Part shown: in pieces, positions 14,440 through 21,614 of the stretch | How the letters are laid out: each line of letters opens with the position of its first letter | Numbering within the stretch: position 1 is the first letter of the stretch | NCBI GenBank assembly: GCA_903858055.1 | Contig: CAIOHM010000032.1 | Coordinates: 1 to 21,619 of the forward strand | DNA: 21,619 nucleotides | Origin: an uncultured delta proteobacterium | Lineage (GTDB): Bacteria; Myxococcota_A; Polyangia; Polyangiales; Polyangiaceae | Reading direction: 5' to 3' | Notes under the pieces: model-generated | Database searches by the model: none | Told to the model about the DNA's origin: nothing | What the model saw: only the letters and a program-made list of their open reading frames with translations | Position numbers and translations under genes: made by a program

Positions 14440-15216
14440 ATGCCCGAGCTCCGTCCCCCGTACGCAGCCATCCGCGTTGCGAAAGCCCTCGAACTCGGCG
14501 CAGAGATCGATCTCGACGCGGGCGCGACGAAGTCGCTCCACTTCCGCGAAATCAACGAGAAGGAGGCGTTCACCGTGCGTGACGCCACGGGGCACTACTT
14601 TCGGGCGAGCGTGCTGGCGCTCGCAGCGGATCGTGCGCGGGTCAGCGTGTACGAGGCGATGCCTTTCTCGCCGGAGTCACCCGTGCGCATCACGCTCGCG
14701 TGCGCGGTGCTCGCGCGCCAGCGCATGATCACCGTCGCGCAGAAGGCGACCGAGCTTGGCGTGACGCGCATCGTGCCGCTCTTCAGCGCGCACTCGGTGG
14801 CTCCCGCAGGGCTCGCCCACGAGAAGGCCCATGCATGGCCTGGGCAGCTCTTGCGGGCCGCGCGCCAGTGCCGGCGTGCGAGCGTGCCCGAGCTCGCGAA
14901 GCCTCTGCCGCTCGAACGCTTCCTCGAGGAGCCCCTCTGGCGTGAAGCCGACCGCCGCTTCGTGCTCGACGACCGCACGCCTTCGGCCGCCGAGGCGCTG
15001 CCTTCCGCGGGCTCGACGGGGGCGCGTGACGTCGTGTTCGCGGTGGGGCCCGAGGGTGGCTGGTCCGACGCCGAGCGTGCCTTGCTCGCGAAGAAGGGGG
15101 CGAGTCCGCTCCGCCTCGGCGGGCGCGTGCTGCGGGCCGAGACGGCCGTGTTCGCGGGGCTCACGGTGCTCCAGTACGCGCTCGGAGACTTCGCGCCCGC
15201 CGCTGCCGGGGGCTGA
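14440..15216 (+). CDS. rsmE: 16S rRNA (uracil-1498-N3)-methyltransferase
   Basis: This 258-aa SPOUT-class methyltransferase modifies U1498 of 16S rRNA in the small subunit using S-adenosylmethionine. The N-terminal PUA-like domain (about 1-78) contains the SLHFREINEKEAFTV segment. The knotted catalytic domain has QKATELGVTRIVPL (101-114), GPEGGWSDAE (203-212) and LGGRVLRAETA (226-236), all diagnostic of RsmE, with a length typical for the family. The start is ATG 14440, 11 nt after the stop of the FAD gene. A TAGCGA box (14426-14431), containing that stop codon, ends 8 nt upstream, and there is no Shine-Dalgarno. It could therefore be co-transcribed or carry its own leaderless promoter. Confidence 0.95.
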   Translation: MPELRPPYAAIRVAKALELGAEIDLDAGATKSLHFREINEKEAFTVRDATGHYFRASVLALAADRARVSVYEAMPFSPESPVRITLACAVLARQRMITVAQKATELGVTRIVPLFSAHSVAPAGLAHEKAHAWPGQLLRAARQCRRASVPELAKPLPLERFLEEPLWREADRRFVLDDRTPSAAEALPSAGSTGARDVVFAVGPEGGWSDAERALLAKKGASPLRLGGRVLRAETAVFAGLTVLQYALGDFAPAAAGG

Positions 15217-15274
15217 CGGTCGCTTCGTTCGTGCGGCAAACGCCACGCGAATCGCACGCTGCGCGATGGAATGC

Positions 15275-15303
15275 TTGCGCGGCTTCGGGAATCCGGCTAG
15301 TCC
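15275..15303 (+). promoter_or_regulatory. Putative housekeeping promoter of rpmE
   Basis: TTGCGC (15275-15280) and TAGTCC (15298-15303) are separated by 17 bp. The predicted transcript start near 15310 leaves a leader of about 20 nt that contains the Shine-Dalgarno AAGGA (15316-15320), nine nt before the ATG. This is a conventional leadered arrangement, in contrast to prfA. Confidence 0.6.
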
Positions 15304-15329
15304 GCTCCCTCCCTCAAGGAAACGTCGTC

Positions 15330-15533
15330 ATGAAGCCCGGTGTCCACCCCGCATACCCGACCGCCCGCATCTCCTGCGCCTGCGGCAACTCGTTCGTCAC
15401 CCGCTCGACGAAGGGCGACCTCTCGGTCGACGTTTGCTCGGGTTGCCACCCCTTCTACACGGGCCAGCAGAAGCTCGTGGACGCCGCCGGCCGCGTCGAT
15501 CGCTTCCGCAAGCGCTACGCGACCAAGGCCTGA
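15330..15533 (+). CDS. rpmE: 50S ribosomal protein L31 (bL31)
   Basis: This 67-aa protein matches bL31 throughout, including the start MKPGVHP and the block VDVCSGCHPFYTGQQKLVD. It is the zinc-binding type, with Cys16, Cys18, Cys36 and Cys39 all retained. bL31 sits at the subunit bridge of the 70S ribosome. Zinc-type L31 is commonly replaced by a cysteine-less paralogue in zinc starvation; none is visible here. The ATG at 15330 is fixed by the family N-terminus and by the Shine-Dalgarno AAGGA. An in-frame extension of 33 codons upstream is not family-like. Confidence 0.97.
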   Translation: MKPGVHPAYPTARISCACGNSFVTRSTKGDLSVDVCSGCHPFYTGQQKLVDAAGRVDRFRKRYATKA

Positions 15534-15679
15534 ACGGCCCGGGGTTCGGTCGAAGATCGTCCCCCACGCACGATTCGGCACCGGAGCGGGCCCTCGAGCC
15601 CGCGACGCTCGCTCGAACGAAGCATCGAGAAGGCTGCGCTCCTTGGGCGTGGCCTTCGCGCATTTCGCGGTCGTCGATC

Positions 15680-15701
15680 GGGAAAAGCGCGCGCCTTTCC
15701 C
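15680..15701. promoter_or_regulatory. 22-bp near-perfect palindrome upstream of the DUF1385 gene
   Basis: The sequence runs from GGGAAAAGCGC (15680-15690) to GCGCCTTTCCC (15691-15701) and is symmetrical at 20 of 22 positions. It lies 36 bp before ATG 15738. It could be an operator for a dimeric regulator, or form a hairpin ending transcription from rpmE. It has no run of Ts after it, so a classical terminator is less likely. Confidence 0.45.
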
Positions 15702-15737
15702 TTGGCGGAACGGCGGCGAGTGCGCAGAGTAGCGCCC

Positions 15738-16838
15738 ATGCAGACGAGCGCGCTCACGAGCGGACCCACGGAGCAGAGCGGCGAGAAGCCGCCGTACATT
15801 GGCGGGCAGGCTGTCCTCGAGGGCGTGATGATGCGCTCGCCGAAGTCGTTCGCGGTCGTGGTGCGGTCGCCGAGCGGTGAACTGCGGTTTCGCGAGCGGC
15901 CCATCGTCGGCGAGACCGCGGCGTGGAAGAAGAAGCCCCTCGTGCGCGGCGTGATGTCGCTCGTCGAAGCGCTCCGCCTCGGGAACGAAGCGCTCCGGTT
16001 CTCGGTCGAGGTGCTCGAAGCCGGGGAGCGCGCGAAGGGCGCCGCCTCGTCCGCGGCCGCGACGATCGCCCACGCCATGGCCCGCGCTTCGGCAGGGTTC
16101 GTGCTGGCGCTTGGCACCGACGGGCCCGCGAGCGGCGAGAAGAAAGAAGGGGGCGGCCTCATGGGCGCGCTCATGGTCGTGCTCTCGCTCGGGCTCTTCG
16201 TGGCGCTGCCGCAGGGCACCGCCGCCCTGGTGAACCGCGGGCTTGGCCTCGGGCTCGCCGTTCAGAGCCCTGGCTTTCAGGCGCTCACGGGCCTCTTCAA
16301 GCTCGTCGTCGTCGTGGGGTACCTCTCCGCAATTCGGCAGATACCGGATATACGTCGTATGTTTCAGTATCACGGGGCCGAGCACAAGGCGATCAGCACC
16401 TACGAAGCTCACCTGCCGCTCACCGTGGAGGCGGCTCGCCCGTTCACCACGCGACACCCGCGCTGCGGCACGACCTTTCTCGTCATGGTCGCCCTCGTCT
16501 CGGTGGTGGCGTTCACGGCCGTGGGTGCGCTCCTCCCGCGCATCGCCACGGGCAACGCCTTCCTCGACAACGTGATCTTCTTCTTCGAGAAGCTCCCGTT
16601 CGTTCCTCTGCTCGCCGGCGTGACCTTCGAGCTTCAGCGCATCACTGCCACGAACGTGAACGCACCCTGGGTGCGGCCGCTCCTCGTGCCGGGGTACCTC
16701 GTGCAGGGCATCACCACCATCGAACCCGACGACGAACAGCTCGCCGTCGCGCTCGCGTCGCTCGCCGTCACCCTCGATCGCGAGCGCGGTGCGGTCTCCG
16801 GCAGCGACGTGCGTGAGGGTGTCTACGCGGCGTCCTGA
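15738..16838 (+). CDS. DUF1385 (YqhQ-like) membrane protein
   Basis: This 366-aa protein has the DUF1385 signatures: YIGGQAVLEGVMMRSPKSFA near the N-terminus (20-39), QYHGAEHKAISTYE (210-223) and HPRCGTTFLV (240-249). At least four hydrophobic segments follow the family pattern, near 140-160, 180-197, 245-268 and 285-297, so it is an inner-membrane protein. The conserved His/Glu/Cys residues look like a metal site, but the biochemical role of the family is not established. It commonly lies between rpmE and prfA in bacterial genomes, and does so here apart from one inserted gene. The ATG is preceded by TAGCGC only 2 nt upstream. That is too close for the leaderless pattern, so either the box is chance or the promoter lies elsewhere. 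Confidence 0.93.
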   Translation: MQTSALTSGPTEQSGEKPPYIGGQAVLEGVMMRSPKSFAVVVRSPSGELRFRERPIVGETAAWKKKPLVRGVMSLVEALRLGNEALRFSVEVLEAGERAKGAASSAAATIAHAMARASAGFVLALGTDGPASGEKKEGGGLMGALMVVLSLGLFVALPQGTAALVNRGLGLGLAVQSPGFQALTGLFKLVVVVGYLSAIRQIPDIRRMFQYHGAEHKAISTYEAHLPLTVEAARPFTTRHPRCGTTFLVMVALVSVVAFTAVGALLPRIATGNAFLDNVIFFFEKLPFVPLLAGVTFELQRITATNVNAPWVRPLLVPGYLVQGITTIEPDDEQLAVALASLAVTLDRERGAVSGSDVREGVYAAS

Positions 16839-16853
16839 CGGCGTGCGCCCGGG

Positions 16854-18320
16854 TTAGCGCTGCTGCGGGTCCACGCGGAAGAGCGCGTAACGGCCGCCGG
16901 CGCTCGTCACCACCGGCTCGCCGAAAGCGTCTCGGTTCGCGAGGCGATCCCGCACGATCGCGAGCCACACGGTCTCGTCGTGCGCGTAGTCTCGGACCCA
17001 CTCCTCGAAGCGCGGATCCGTCGACCACCAGCGCTTGGTGCCCTCGACGGGGAGCCCCGCGAGGATCTCGACCGTCGGCTCGTCGCAGACCACACGCGAG
17101 CCTTGGGGCAGCGCGCGCACGGCCTCGACGACCGCAGCGCGATCGGGCCAGCGCGAGGCGACGATGCGCCGCTCGTGAAGGAACGCGTCGCGCAGGTGCC
17201 GCGTCTCGAGCACGAGAGCCAAGAGCGCAGCCACCCGCGGGATGCGGCCATCGGTCACGCGCGCGGCCAGGTGCTCGACCCCGAAGGCGATCGCCGTCGC
17301 GAAGAGGGGCACCGAGGAGACGAAGTGGCGCAGGAGCCCGAGCTGGCCGCCGGTCATCCACGTCACCGTGACGAAGGCGAGGCACGACACGTAGGGCGCG
17401 AGGAACGCCGGGCCCAGGCAGCGGAGCATGGGCGCGAGCCCGACCAGCGCCAGCACGACCGGAAACCCGAAGCTCTTGTAGGGCAGATACGCGGGGTAAT
17501 ACGGGAGCTTGCCAAGGGCTTCCCAAAACGTGAGGTGGTCGTGGCGGGCGTCTTGCACGAACTGGTGCGTGTCGCGCAGGTAGGCGAAAGGAGCTTCCCC
17601 GCTGCGCATGCGCACGTAGCTCCAAAGCAAGATGGCGACCGCGGCGGGGCCGAGCGTGAGGCAAGCCCCGCGAAACCAACGCTCGCCGTAGAGGCGCACG
17701 CGGCCAGGCAAGAGCGCGGCGAGGCCTAGCCCGAGGAGGACCGCCCACCCTTCGTAGCGAAGCAGCACCAGCGGCACGAGCAGCGCCGCCGCGAAGGCCC
17801 GTGCTTCGAGCGAGAGCGCGAACGAGACGAGCGCCAGGAGCACGAGGAAGAGCGGCTCGTTTTGCGCCGTGGCGCCGATCGTCGTGACCCACGGGTGCAA
17901 GGCAACGAGGGCCCCCGCGAGCCACGGCACCGAAGACCAGGCGCCCGCGGCGGAGATCGCGCCCGTGCTCGAGCGCTCGCGGTGAACCTGCGCCGCGACG
18001 ACCAGCGGGGGGATCGCGAGGAGCAGGGAGTTGCCGATGCGGAGCGCGTTCATCGCCCCGCCGAGTTGGATGACGAGGGCGGAGAGCCAGTGAAAGAGCG
18101 GGAGCCAGACCCAGTGGACCTGTGGGTTTGCGGGCTCGAGGAGCACCCGTCGCGCGAGCACGTGGTGCGCATACGCGTCCGACTCGGTGTCGGGGCCGGC
18201 GCTCACGAGCGCGAGACGCAGCGCCACGCCTGCCGCGACGCACACGCCGAGCAGCGCCCAGCCGCGGGCAGAACGGGGAGGGGAAGCAGGCTCCGAAGGC
18301 ACCGCGCCCCGTCTGAGCAC
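16854..18320 (-). CDS. GT-C-type membrane glycosyltransferase-like protein
   Basis: This 488-aa polytopic membrane protein has about ten hydrophobic helices over residues 20-375 and a soluble C-terminal domain (about 385-488). The first extracytoplasmic loop carries an acidic motif, GPDTESDAYAHHVLARR (42-58). It resembles the catalytic Asp/Glu loop of GT39/ArnT-type enzymes, which use polyprenyl-phosphate sugars on the outer face of the inner membrane. A second feature, ATAQNEPLFLVLLAL (150-164), is also typical of such proteins. Donor and acceptor are unknown. It starts with GTG at 18320 and lacks a strong Shine-Dalgarno. It is read against its neighbours: convergent with DUF1385 (15 bp) and divergent from prfA (89 bp). 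This splits a gene set that is often contiguous. Confidence 0.78.
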   Translation of the reverse strand: MLRRGAVPSEPASPPRSARGWALLGVCVAAGVALRLALVSAGPDTESDAYAHHVLARRVLLEPANPQVHWVWLPLFHWLSALVIQLGGAMNALRIGNSLLLAIPPLVVAAQVHRERSSTGAISAAGAWSSVPWLAGALVALHPWVTTIGATAQNEPLFLVLLALVSFALSLEARAFAAALLVPLVLLRYEGWAVLLGLGLAALLPGRVRLYGERWFRGACLTLGPAAVAILLWSYVRMRSGEAPFAYLRDTHQFVQDARHDHLTFWEALGKLPYYPAYLPYKSFGFPVVLALVGLAPMLRCLGPAFLAPYVSCLAFVTVTWMTGGQLGLLRHFVSSVPLFATAIAFGVEHLAARVTDGRIPRVAALLALVLETRHLRDAFLHERRIVASRWPDRAAVVEAVRALPQGSRVVCDEPTVEILAGLPVEGTKRWWSTDPRFEEWVRDYAHDETVWLAIVRDRLANRDAFGEPVVTSAGGRYALFRVDPQQR

Positions 18321-18373
18321 GAACTCGAAGGCAAGGGGAGCAGCTCTTTTCCTCGGTGTTCGACTGGGCGTCG

Positions 18374-18402
18374 TTGTGGGGCGAGGCGGCCCTTGCTAGC
18401 GC
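18374..18402 (+). promoter_or_regulatory. Putative leaderless promoter of prfA
   Basis: TTGTGG (18374-18379) and TAGCGC (18397-18402) are separated by 17 bp. The -10 box ends 7 nt before the prfA ATG at 18410, which puts the transcript start at or one base before the start codon. No Shine-Dalgarno is present. It is the clearest member of the recurrent arrangement in this window. Confidence 0.6.
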
Positions 18403-18409
18403 CCCGCCC

Positions 18410-19510
18410 ATGATCCCCGTCGACAAGCTCGAGAGCCTCGCGCGGCGCTTTCGCGAACTCGACGACCTCCTCTGCGTGCCCGAGATCTTGGCGGACCGGC
18501 AGAAGCTCCAGAAGCTCACCAAAGAGCGCACCGAGCTCGACTCCATGGTGGCGGGCTTCGAGCGATGGAAGACCCTCGGAACGCAGCTCACCGAAGCCGA
18601 GGCGATGCTGGCGGACCCGGACATGCGCGAGCTCGCGGAAGCGGAAGTGGGGACCTTGCGCCGTGAGCGTGAAGCCCTCGAGGGGGCGATTCAGCTGCAG
18701 CTCTTGCCTCAAGACCCAAACGACGCGCGCAACACGATCCTCGAGATTCGAAGCGGCGAAGGCGGCGAAGAGGCGGCGCTCTTCGCGGCGGACCTCTTCC
18801 GCATGTACGCGAAGTACGCCGAGACGAAGCGCTGGACCGTGGAGGTGCTCTCGCTGAGCGAGGCCGCGGCCGGCGGTTACAAGGAGTGCATTGCGCTCGT
18901 GTCGGGCGCGAACGTCTACAGCCACCTGCGCTTCGAGGGCGGCGTGCACCGCGTGCAGCGCGTGCCTGCGACCGAGACCCAGGGGCGCATCCACACCTCC
19001 ACGGCGACCGTGGCCGTGTTGCCCGAGGCCGACGACGTGGACGTGCAAATCGACGACAAAGACCTCGAAATCAGCATCGCTGCGAGCGGAGGTCCTGGCG
19101 GTCAGGGCGTCAACACGACGAACAGCGCGGTGCAGATTGTCCACAAGCCCACGGGCATCTTGGTGAAGTGCCAAGACGAGCGCTCGCAGCTCAAGAACAA
19201 GGCGAAGGCGCTCAAGGTGCTCAAGAGCCGACTCCTCGACATCGAGCGTGAGAAGCAAGAGGCCGCGCTCTCGGCCGAACGCAAGAGCATGGTCTCCACG
19301 GGCGAGCGCAGCCAGAAGATCCGCACGTACAACTACCCGCAGAACCGCGTGACGGACCACCGCATCAAGCTCACGATCAACAAGCTCGATCGCATCATCG
19401 ACGGGGACGTCGAGGAGATCGTGATGGCGCTCCGTACCTTCCGCCAAGCGGAGCTCCTCGCGGCCGCGGGGATGGGTGCAGCACCGACGGCGGTAGGCGA
19501 CGACGACTGA
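18410..19510 (+). CDS. prfA: Peptide chain release factor 1
   Basis: This 366-aa class I release factor recognises UAA and UAG and triggers peptidyl-tRNA hydrolysis. The stop-codon reading tripeptide is PAT (residues 186-188, in RVPATETQGRIHTST). RF2 would have SPF there, so this is RF1. The catalytic GGQ is at 230-232 within GGPGGQGVNTTNSAV; the glutamine is normally methylated by PrmC, whose gene does not follow here as it often does. The N-terminal helical domain (1-105) and the C-terminal segment QKIRTYNYPQNRVTDHRI (302-319) are standard. The start ATG 18410 gives the family N-terminus (MIPVDKLESLARRF). The frame is open 18 codons further upstream without family likeness. Confidence 0.97.
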   Translation: MIPVDKLESLARRFRELDDLLCVPEILADRQKLQKLTKERTELDSMVAGFERWKTLGTQLTEAEAMLADPDMRELAEAEVGTLRREREALEGAIQLQLLPQDPNDARNTILEIRSGEGGEEAALFAADLFRMYAKYAETKRWTVEVLSLSEAAAGGYKECIALVSGANVYSHLRFEGGVHRVQRVPATETQGRIHTSTATVAVLPEADDVDVQIDDKDLEISIAASGGPGGQGVNTTNSAVQIVHKPTGILVKCQDERSQLKNKAKALKVLKSRLLDIEREKQEAALSAERKSMVSTGERSQKIRTYNYPQNRVTDHRIKLTINKLDRIIDGDVEEIVMALRTFRQAELLAAAGMGAAPTAVGDDD

Positions 19511-19599
19511 GTCGCGGCGCGGCACTCCGGCGGCACGCCGCCCCACGTGCGTGGCACGGTGCTCGCCGTCGCGCGGTGGCGCGGTCACGCGAACGCCGT

Positions 19600-19605
19600 T
19601 AGGCT
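19600..19605 (+). promoter_or_regulatory. Putative -10 box of the 137-aa hypothetical gene
   Basis: TAGGCT (19600-19605) fits a TAnnnT -10 element and ends 11 nt before ATG 19617. There is no Shine-Dalgarno in the short predicted leader and no clear -35 hexamer at 17 bp. Confidence 0.35.
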
Positions 19606-19616
19606 CCGGCTTCGCC

Positions 19617-20030
19617 ATGAAGACCGTGCCCGTCGACGAAGGCTGTCTCTTCGTGGCCCTCGCGCTCGTGCCGGGGTTTGCCTCGCGAAACCGGCACCCC
19701 GACCTGTACGCGAGCGCGGCGGCCATGCGGGCCCGGACGCGCGCGCGCCGCATGAGGGCGTTCTTGCAGTCTGCACGGGATGCGGACGAGGCCCGTGTCG
19801 AGCACGAAGCGGGGCGCGGGGTGGTGCTCGTCGTCGTGCGCAACGAGCCTCGCTCCACGTGGCGCCTCGTGGGCGACGATCTCGACGCGGCGGTGTGCCG
19901 TTACTTGCTCGAGCGTGGGGGCGCCATGACGCCCGGCCAGAAGAGGCTCTTCGACGCGCTCCCCGCGGAGGGGCGTGCTCGGGTTACGGCGGCCCTCGAA
20001 GCGATGCCACGCCTCCTCGGTCTCGCGTAA
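19617..20030 (+). CDS. Hypothetical protein, 137 aa
   Basis: I do not recognise this protein. It has no signal peptide or membrane helix, though a short hydrophobic stretch (CLFVALALVPGF, 10-21) follows the start. The middle (about 29-63) is Arg/Ala-rich and helical, then comes a beta-strand VVLVVVRNEP and a C-terminal helical part with TPGQKRLFDALPAEGRARV. Codon bias is typical of its neighbours, so it looks native. I use ATG 19617, not an in-frame ATG at 19551, because the first 22 codons of the longer version are low-complexity and a TAGGCT box lies between the two. It sits between prfA (106 bp upstream) and the HIT gene (30 bp downstream), all on the plus strand. Confidence 0.65.
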   Translation: MKTVPVDEGCLFVALALVPGFASRNRHPDLYASAAAMRARTRARRMRAFLQSARDADEARVEHEAGRGVVLVVVRNEPRSTWRLVGDDLDAAVCRYLLERGGAMTPGQKRLFDALPAEGRARVTAALEAMPRLLGLA

Positions 20031-20046
20031 CCGGTGTGGGCTCTGG

Positions 20047-20052
20047 TAGCGT
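20047..20052 (+). promoter_or_regulatory. Putative -10 box of the HIT-family gene
   Basis: TAGCGT (20047-20052) fits TAnnnT and ends 8 nt before ATG 20061, implying a leaderless or nearly leaderless transcript. No Shine-Dalgarno and no good -35 are visible. Its position favours ATG 20061 over the in-frame ATG at 20034. Confidence 0.4.
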
Positions 20053-20060
20053 CCTTCGCC

Positions 20061-20405
20061 ATGAGCAGCTGCCTCTTCTGCCGCATCGTGAGCCGCGAGA
20101 TCCCCGCCGAGATCGTGCACGAGAACGACCACGTGCTCGCCTTTCGTGATCTCCGCCCGGTCGCGCCCACGCACGTGCTCGTGATCCCAAAGCGCCACGT
20201 GGCCGCGGTCCGCGAGGCGGAAGACACGGACGTCGAGCTCCTCGGGCAGGTCATGATCGGCGCGCGCGACGCAGCACGGAAGCTCGGGCTCGTGGCAGGC
20301 GGCTACCGCGTCGTCATGAACAACGGCGACGACGCGGGGCAGACGGTCTTTCACCTTCACGCGCACGTGCTCGGTGGGCGCACCTTGGCGTGGCCGCCGG
20401 GGTGA
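20061..20405 (+). CDS. HIT-family (HINT-type) nucleotide hydrolase
   Basis: This 114-aa histidine-triad protein has the catalytic motif HLHAHV at His98, His100 and His102, inside QTVFHLHAHVLGGR. The N-terminal CLFCRIV (Cys4, Cys7) is the zinc-site half seen in HINT-type members, and PTHVLVIPKRHV is the conserved nucleotide-binding strand. HINT enzymes hydrolyse phosphoramidates such as aminoacyl-AMP or AMP-lysine; the physiological substrate in bacteria is uncertain. Length and motif order are normal for the family. I start at ATG 20061, where the family N-terminus begins, rather than nine codons upstream. It converges with the membrane-protein gene after a 30-bp gap. Confidence 0.95.
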   Translation: MSSCLFCRIVSREIPAEIVHENDHVLAFRDLRPVAPTHVLVIPKRHVAAVREAEDTDVELLGQVMIGARDAARKLGLVAGGYRVVMNNGDDAGQTVFHLHAHVLGGRTLAWPPG

Positions 20406-20411
20406 AGTGCT

Positions 20412-20428
20412 CGCGGGTGCCGCCCGCG
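20412..20428. terminator. Hairpin between convergent genes
   Basis: CGCGGG (20412-20417) pairs with CCCGCG (20423-20428) across a 5-nt loop, inside the 30-bp gap between two convergent genes. It is placed where a shared terminator would sit, but no T-run follows on either strand, so the call is tentative. Confidence 0.4.
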
Positions 20429-20435
20429 GTGGCGG

Positions 20436-21614
20436 TTAGCTGCGAACGAAGCGCTCGCGAGCCTCGTGAAGCGTCGCGAAGACGAGGGCGCAGAGCAGCG
20501 TGATGAGCATGTTCGGGAGCTCGCCGACGACCCAGACCGGGGTCCAGAACGAGTTGCGGCACACGTGGAGCATCAGCGTGATGACGACGACGCGCGCGAC
20601 GCACGCGAGCGCGAGGTCATGCAGGAACGTGCGCCGCAAGCCGCTCGGCAGAGTGAACGCCATGGTCCCGAGCATCGCGGCGATGGCGAGCGCGTGCTTG
20701 GTGCCGATGCCGAGGCCGATGCGCCACGTGCTCACGGCGGGATCACGAAAAGCGCCCGCCCCCCAGTCCATGTGCATGAAGTGGAAGCCTTGCTGGACGC
20801 CCACGCGGCCCACGTAGAGCGTCGCAAAGGCGCACGTGAGCAGGAACGCTCGCGCGTGCACCGCGTTCCCTTTGCGTGCGTCGTAGGCGAGCTCGTCGGC
20901 GAGGTGCGCGCCGAGGACCAACGCCGCAACGAGGTAGGGCCACTCGAAGTCGCGTGAGACGAGCCCGAAGACGAGCGCGACGAGCGAGGGCACGGTGATC
21001 CCGAGCTTACGCTTGGAGCGCGTGTAGACGAGCGCACCTGCGCAAAGCGCCGCGCCACCCGAGGACCACGCGAAGACGGCGAGCGCCGGAGGTCCGAGCT
21101 CGCGGATCGCCAGACCGGCGAGCCCTGCGAGGGCGATCACGCCCGCGTCGCGCCGCGAGAGCGAGGCATGATCACGTCGCCAAAGCAGGTACAGGCCAAG
21201 AAATGCCGCGGCGGTCGCGTGCGCGGCCCAGGGGCGGTCGGCGAGCCAGCGGGGGGCGTACGAGTCGTCGAGCACACCCGGCACCGCGAGGAGGGCCATG
21301 GCGACGAAGGCGGGCGCGTGGCGGCGGAGGGCCTCGGGGCGCGCGTAGGGGTGCGGGCGATGCCGACCGCCGAGGATCACGAGCGTGCAGACTGCAACGG
21401 TCGCGAACGCCTCGGCCTGCGTGGTCTTCGGCTCGGTGAGCAGGAGGAGGCCCGGCGTCAGCAACGCGAGGAAGGCGAAGCGCGCGCCGAGGCGCTTCGC
21501 GAGAGCGCGCGGTCGCAGCAGCAGCACGACGAGCGGCAGGTTGCCCACGGCGTAACAGGCGATGCGCGCGCGGTCGGGCCAGAGCGAAGGGAGGAGCTCG
21601 AGCCCCCACGTCAT
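20436..21614 (-). CDS. Polytopic membrane protein of unknown function, possibly partial
   Basis: Within the window this is 392 aa with around ten hydrophobic segments spread over its length, so it is an integral inner-membrane protein. I recognise no family. Notable pieces are a loop with GVQQGFHFMHMDWGAGAFRDPAV (about 274-296), rich in aromatic, His and Asp residues, and a Trp-containing C-terminal region (CRNSFWTPVWVVGELPN) before the last helix. The visible start, ATG 21612-21614, is only 5 bp from the window edge. The true start may lie outside, since the residues directly after it (MTWGLELLPSLWPDRARI) do not look like a typical membrane-protein N-terminus. It could be a polymer or glycan biosynthesis protein, but nothing fixes that. 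Confidence 0.7.
   Translation of the reverse strand: MTWGLELLPSLWPDRARIACYAVGNLPLVVLLLRPRALAKRLGARFAFLALLTPGLLLLTEPKTTQAEAFATVAVCTLVILGGRHRPHPYARPEALRRHAPAFVAMALLAVPGVLDDSYAPRWLADRPWAAHATAAAFLGLYLLWRRDHASLSRRDAGVIALAGLAGLAIRELGPPALAVFAWSSGGAALCAGALVYTRSKRKLGITVPSLVALVFGLVSRDFEWPYLVAALVLGAHLADELAYDARKGNAVHARAFLLTCAFATLYVGRVGVQQGFHFMHMDWGAGAFRDPAVSTWRIGLGIGTKHALAIAAMLGTMAFTLPSGLRRTFLHDLALACVARVVVITLMLHVCRNSFWTPVWVVGELPNMLITLLCALVFATLHEARERFVRS

Noticed and set aside
15586..15603. Hairpin GCGGGC/GCCCGC downstream of rpmE
   Set aside because: 6-bp stem without a following T-run; could weakly end the rpmE transcript but is not distinguishable from background.
16768..18624. 618-codon minus-strand open frame overlapping the glycosyltransferase
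   Set aside because: Same strand but a different frame from the 488-aa membrane protein; Arg/Pro/Ala-rich with no hydrophobic helices or motif.
19526..19554. Two small adjacent hairpins after prfA (GGCGG/CCGCC and CCAC/GTGG)
   Set aside because: Stems are 4-5 bp, there is no T-run, and such dyads are frequent in DNA this GC-rich, so I do not call a terminator.
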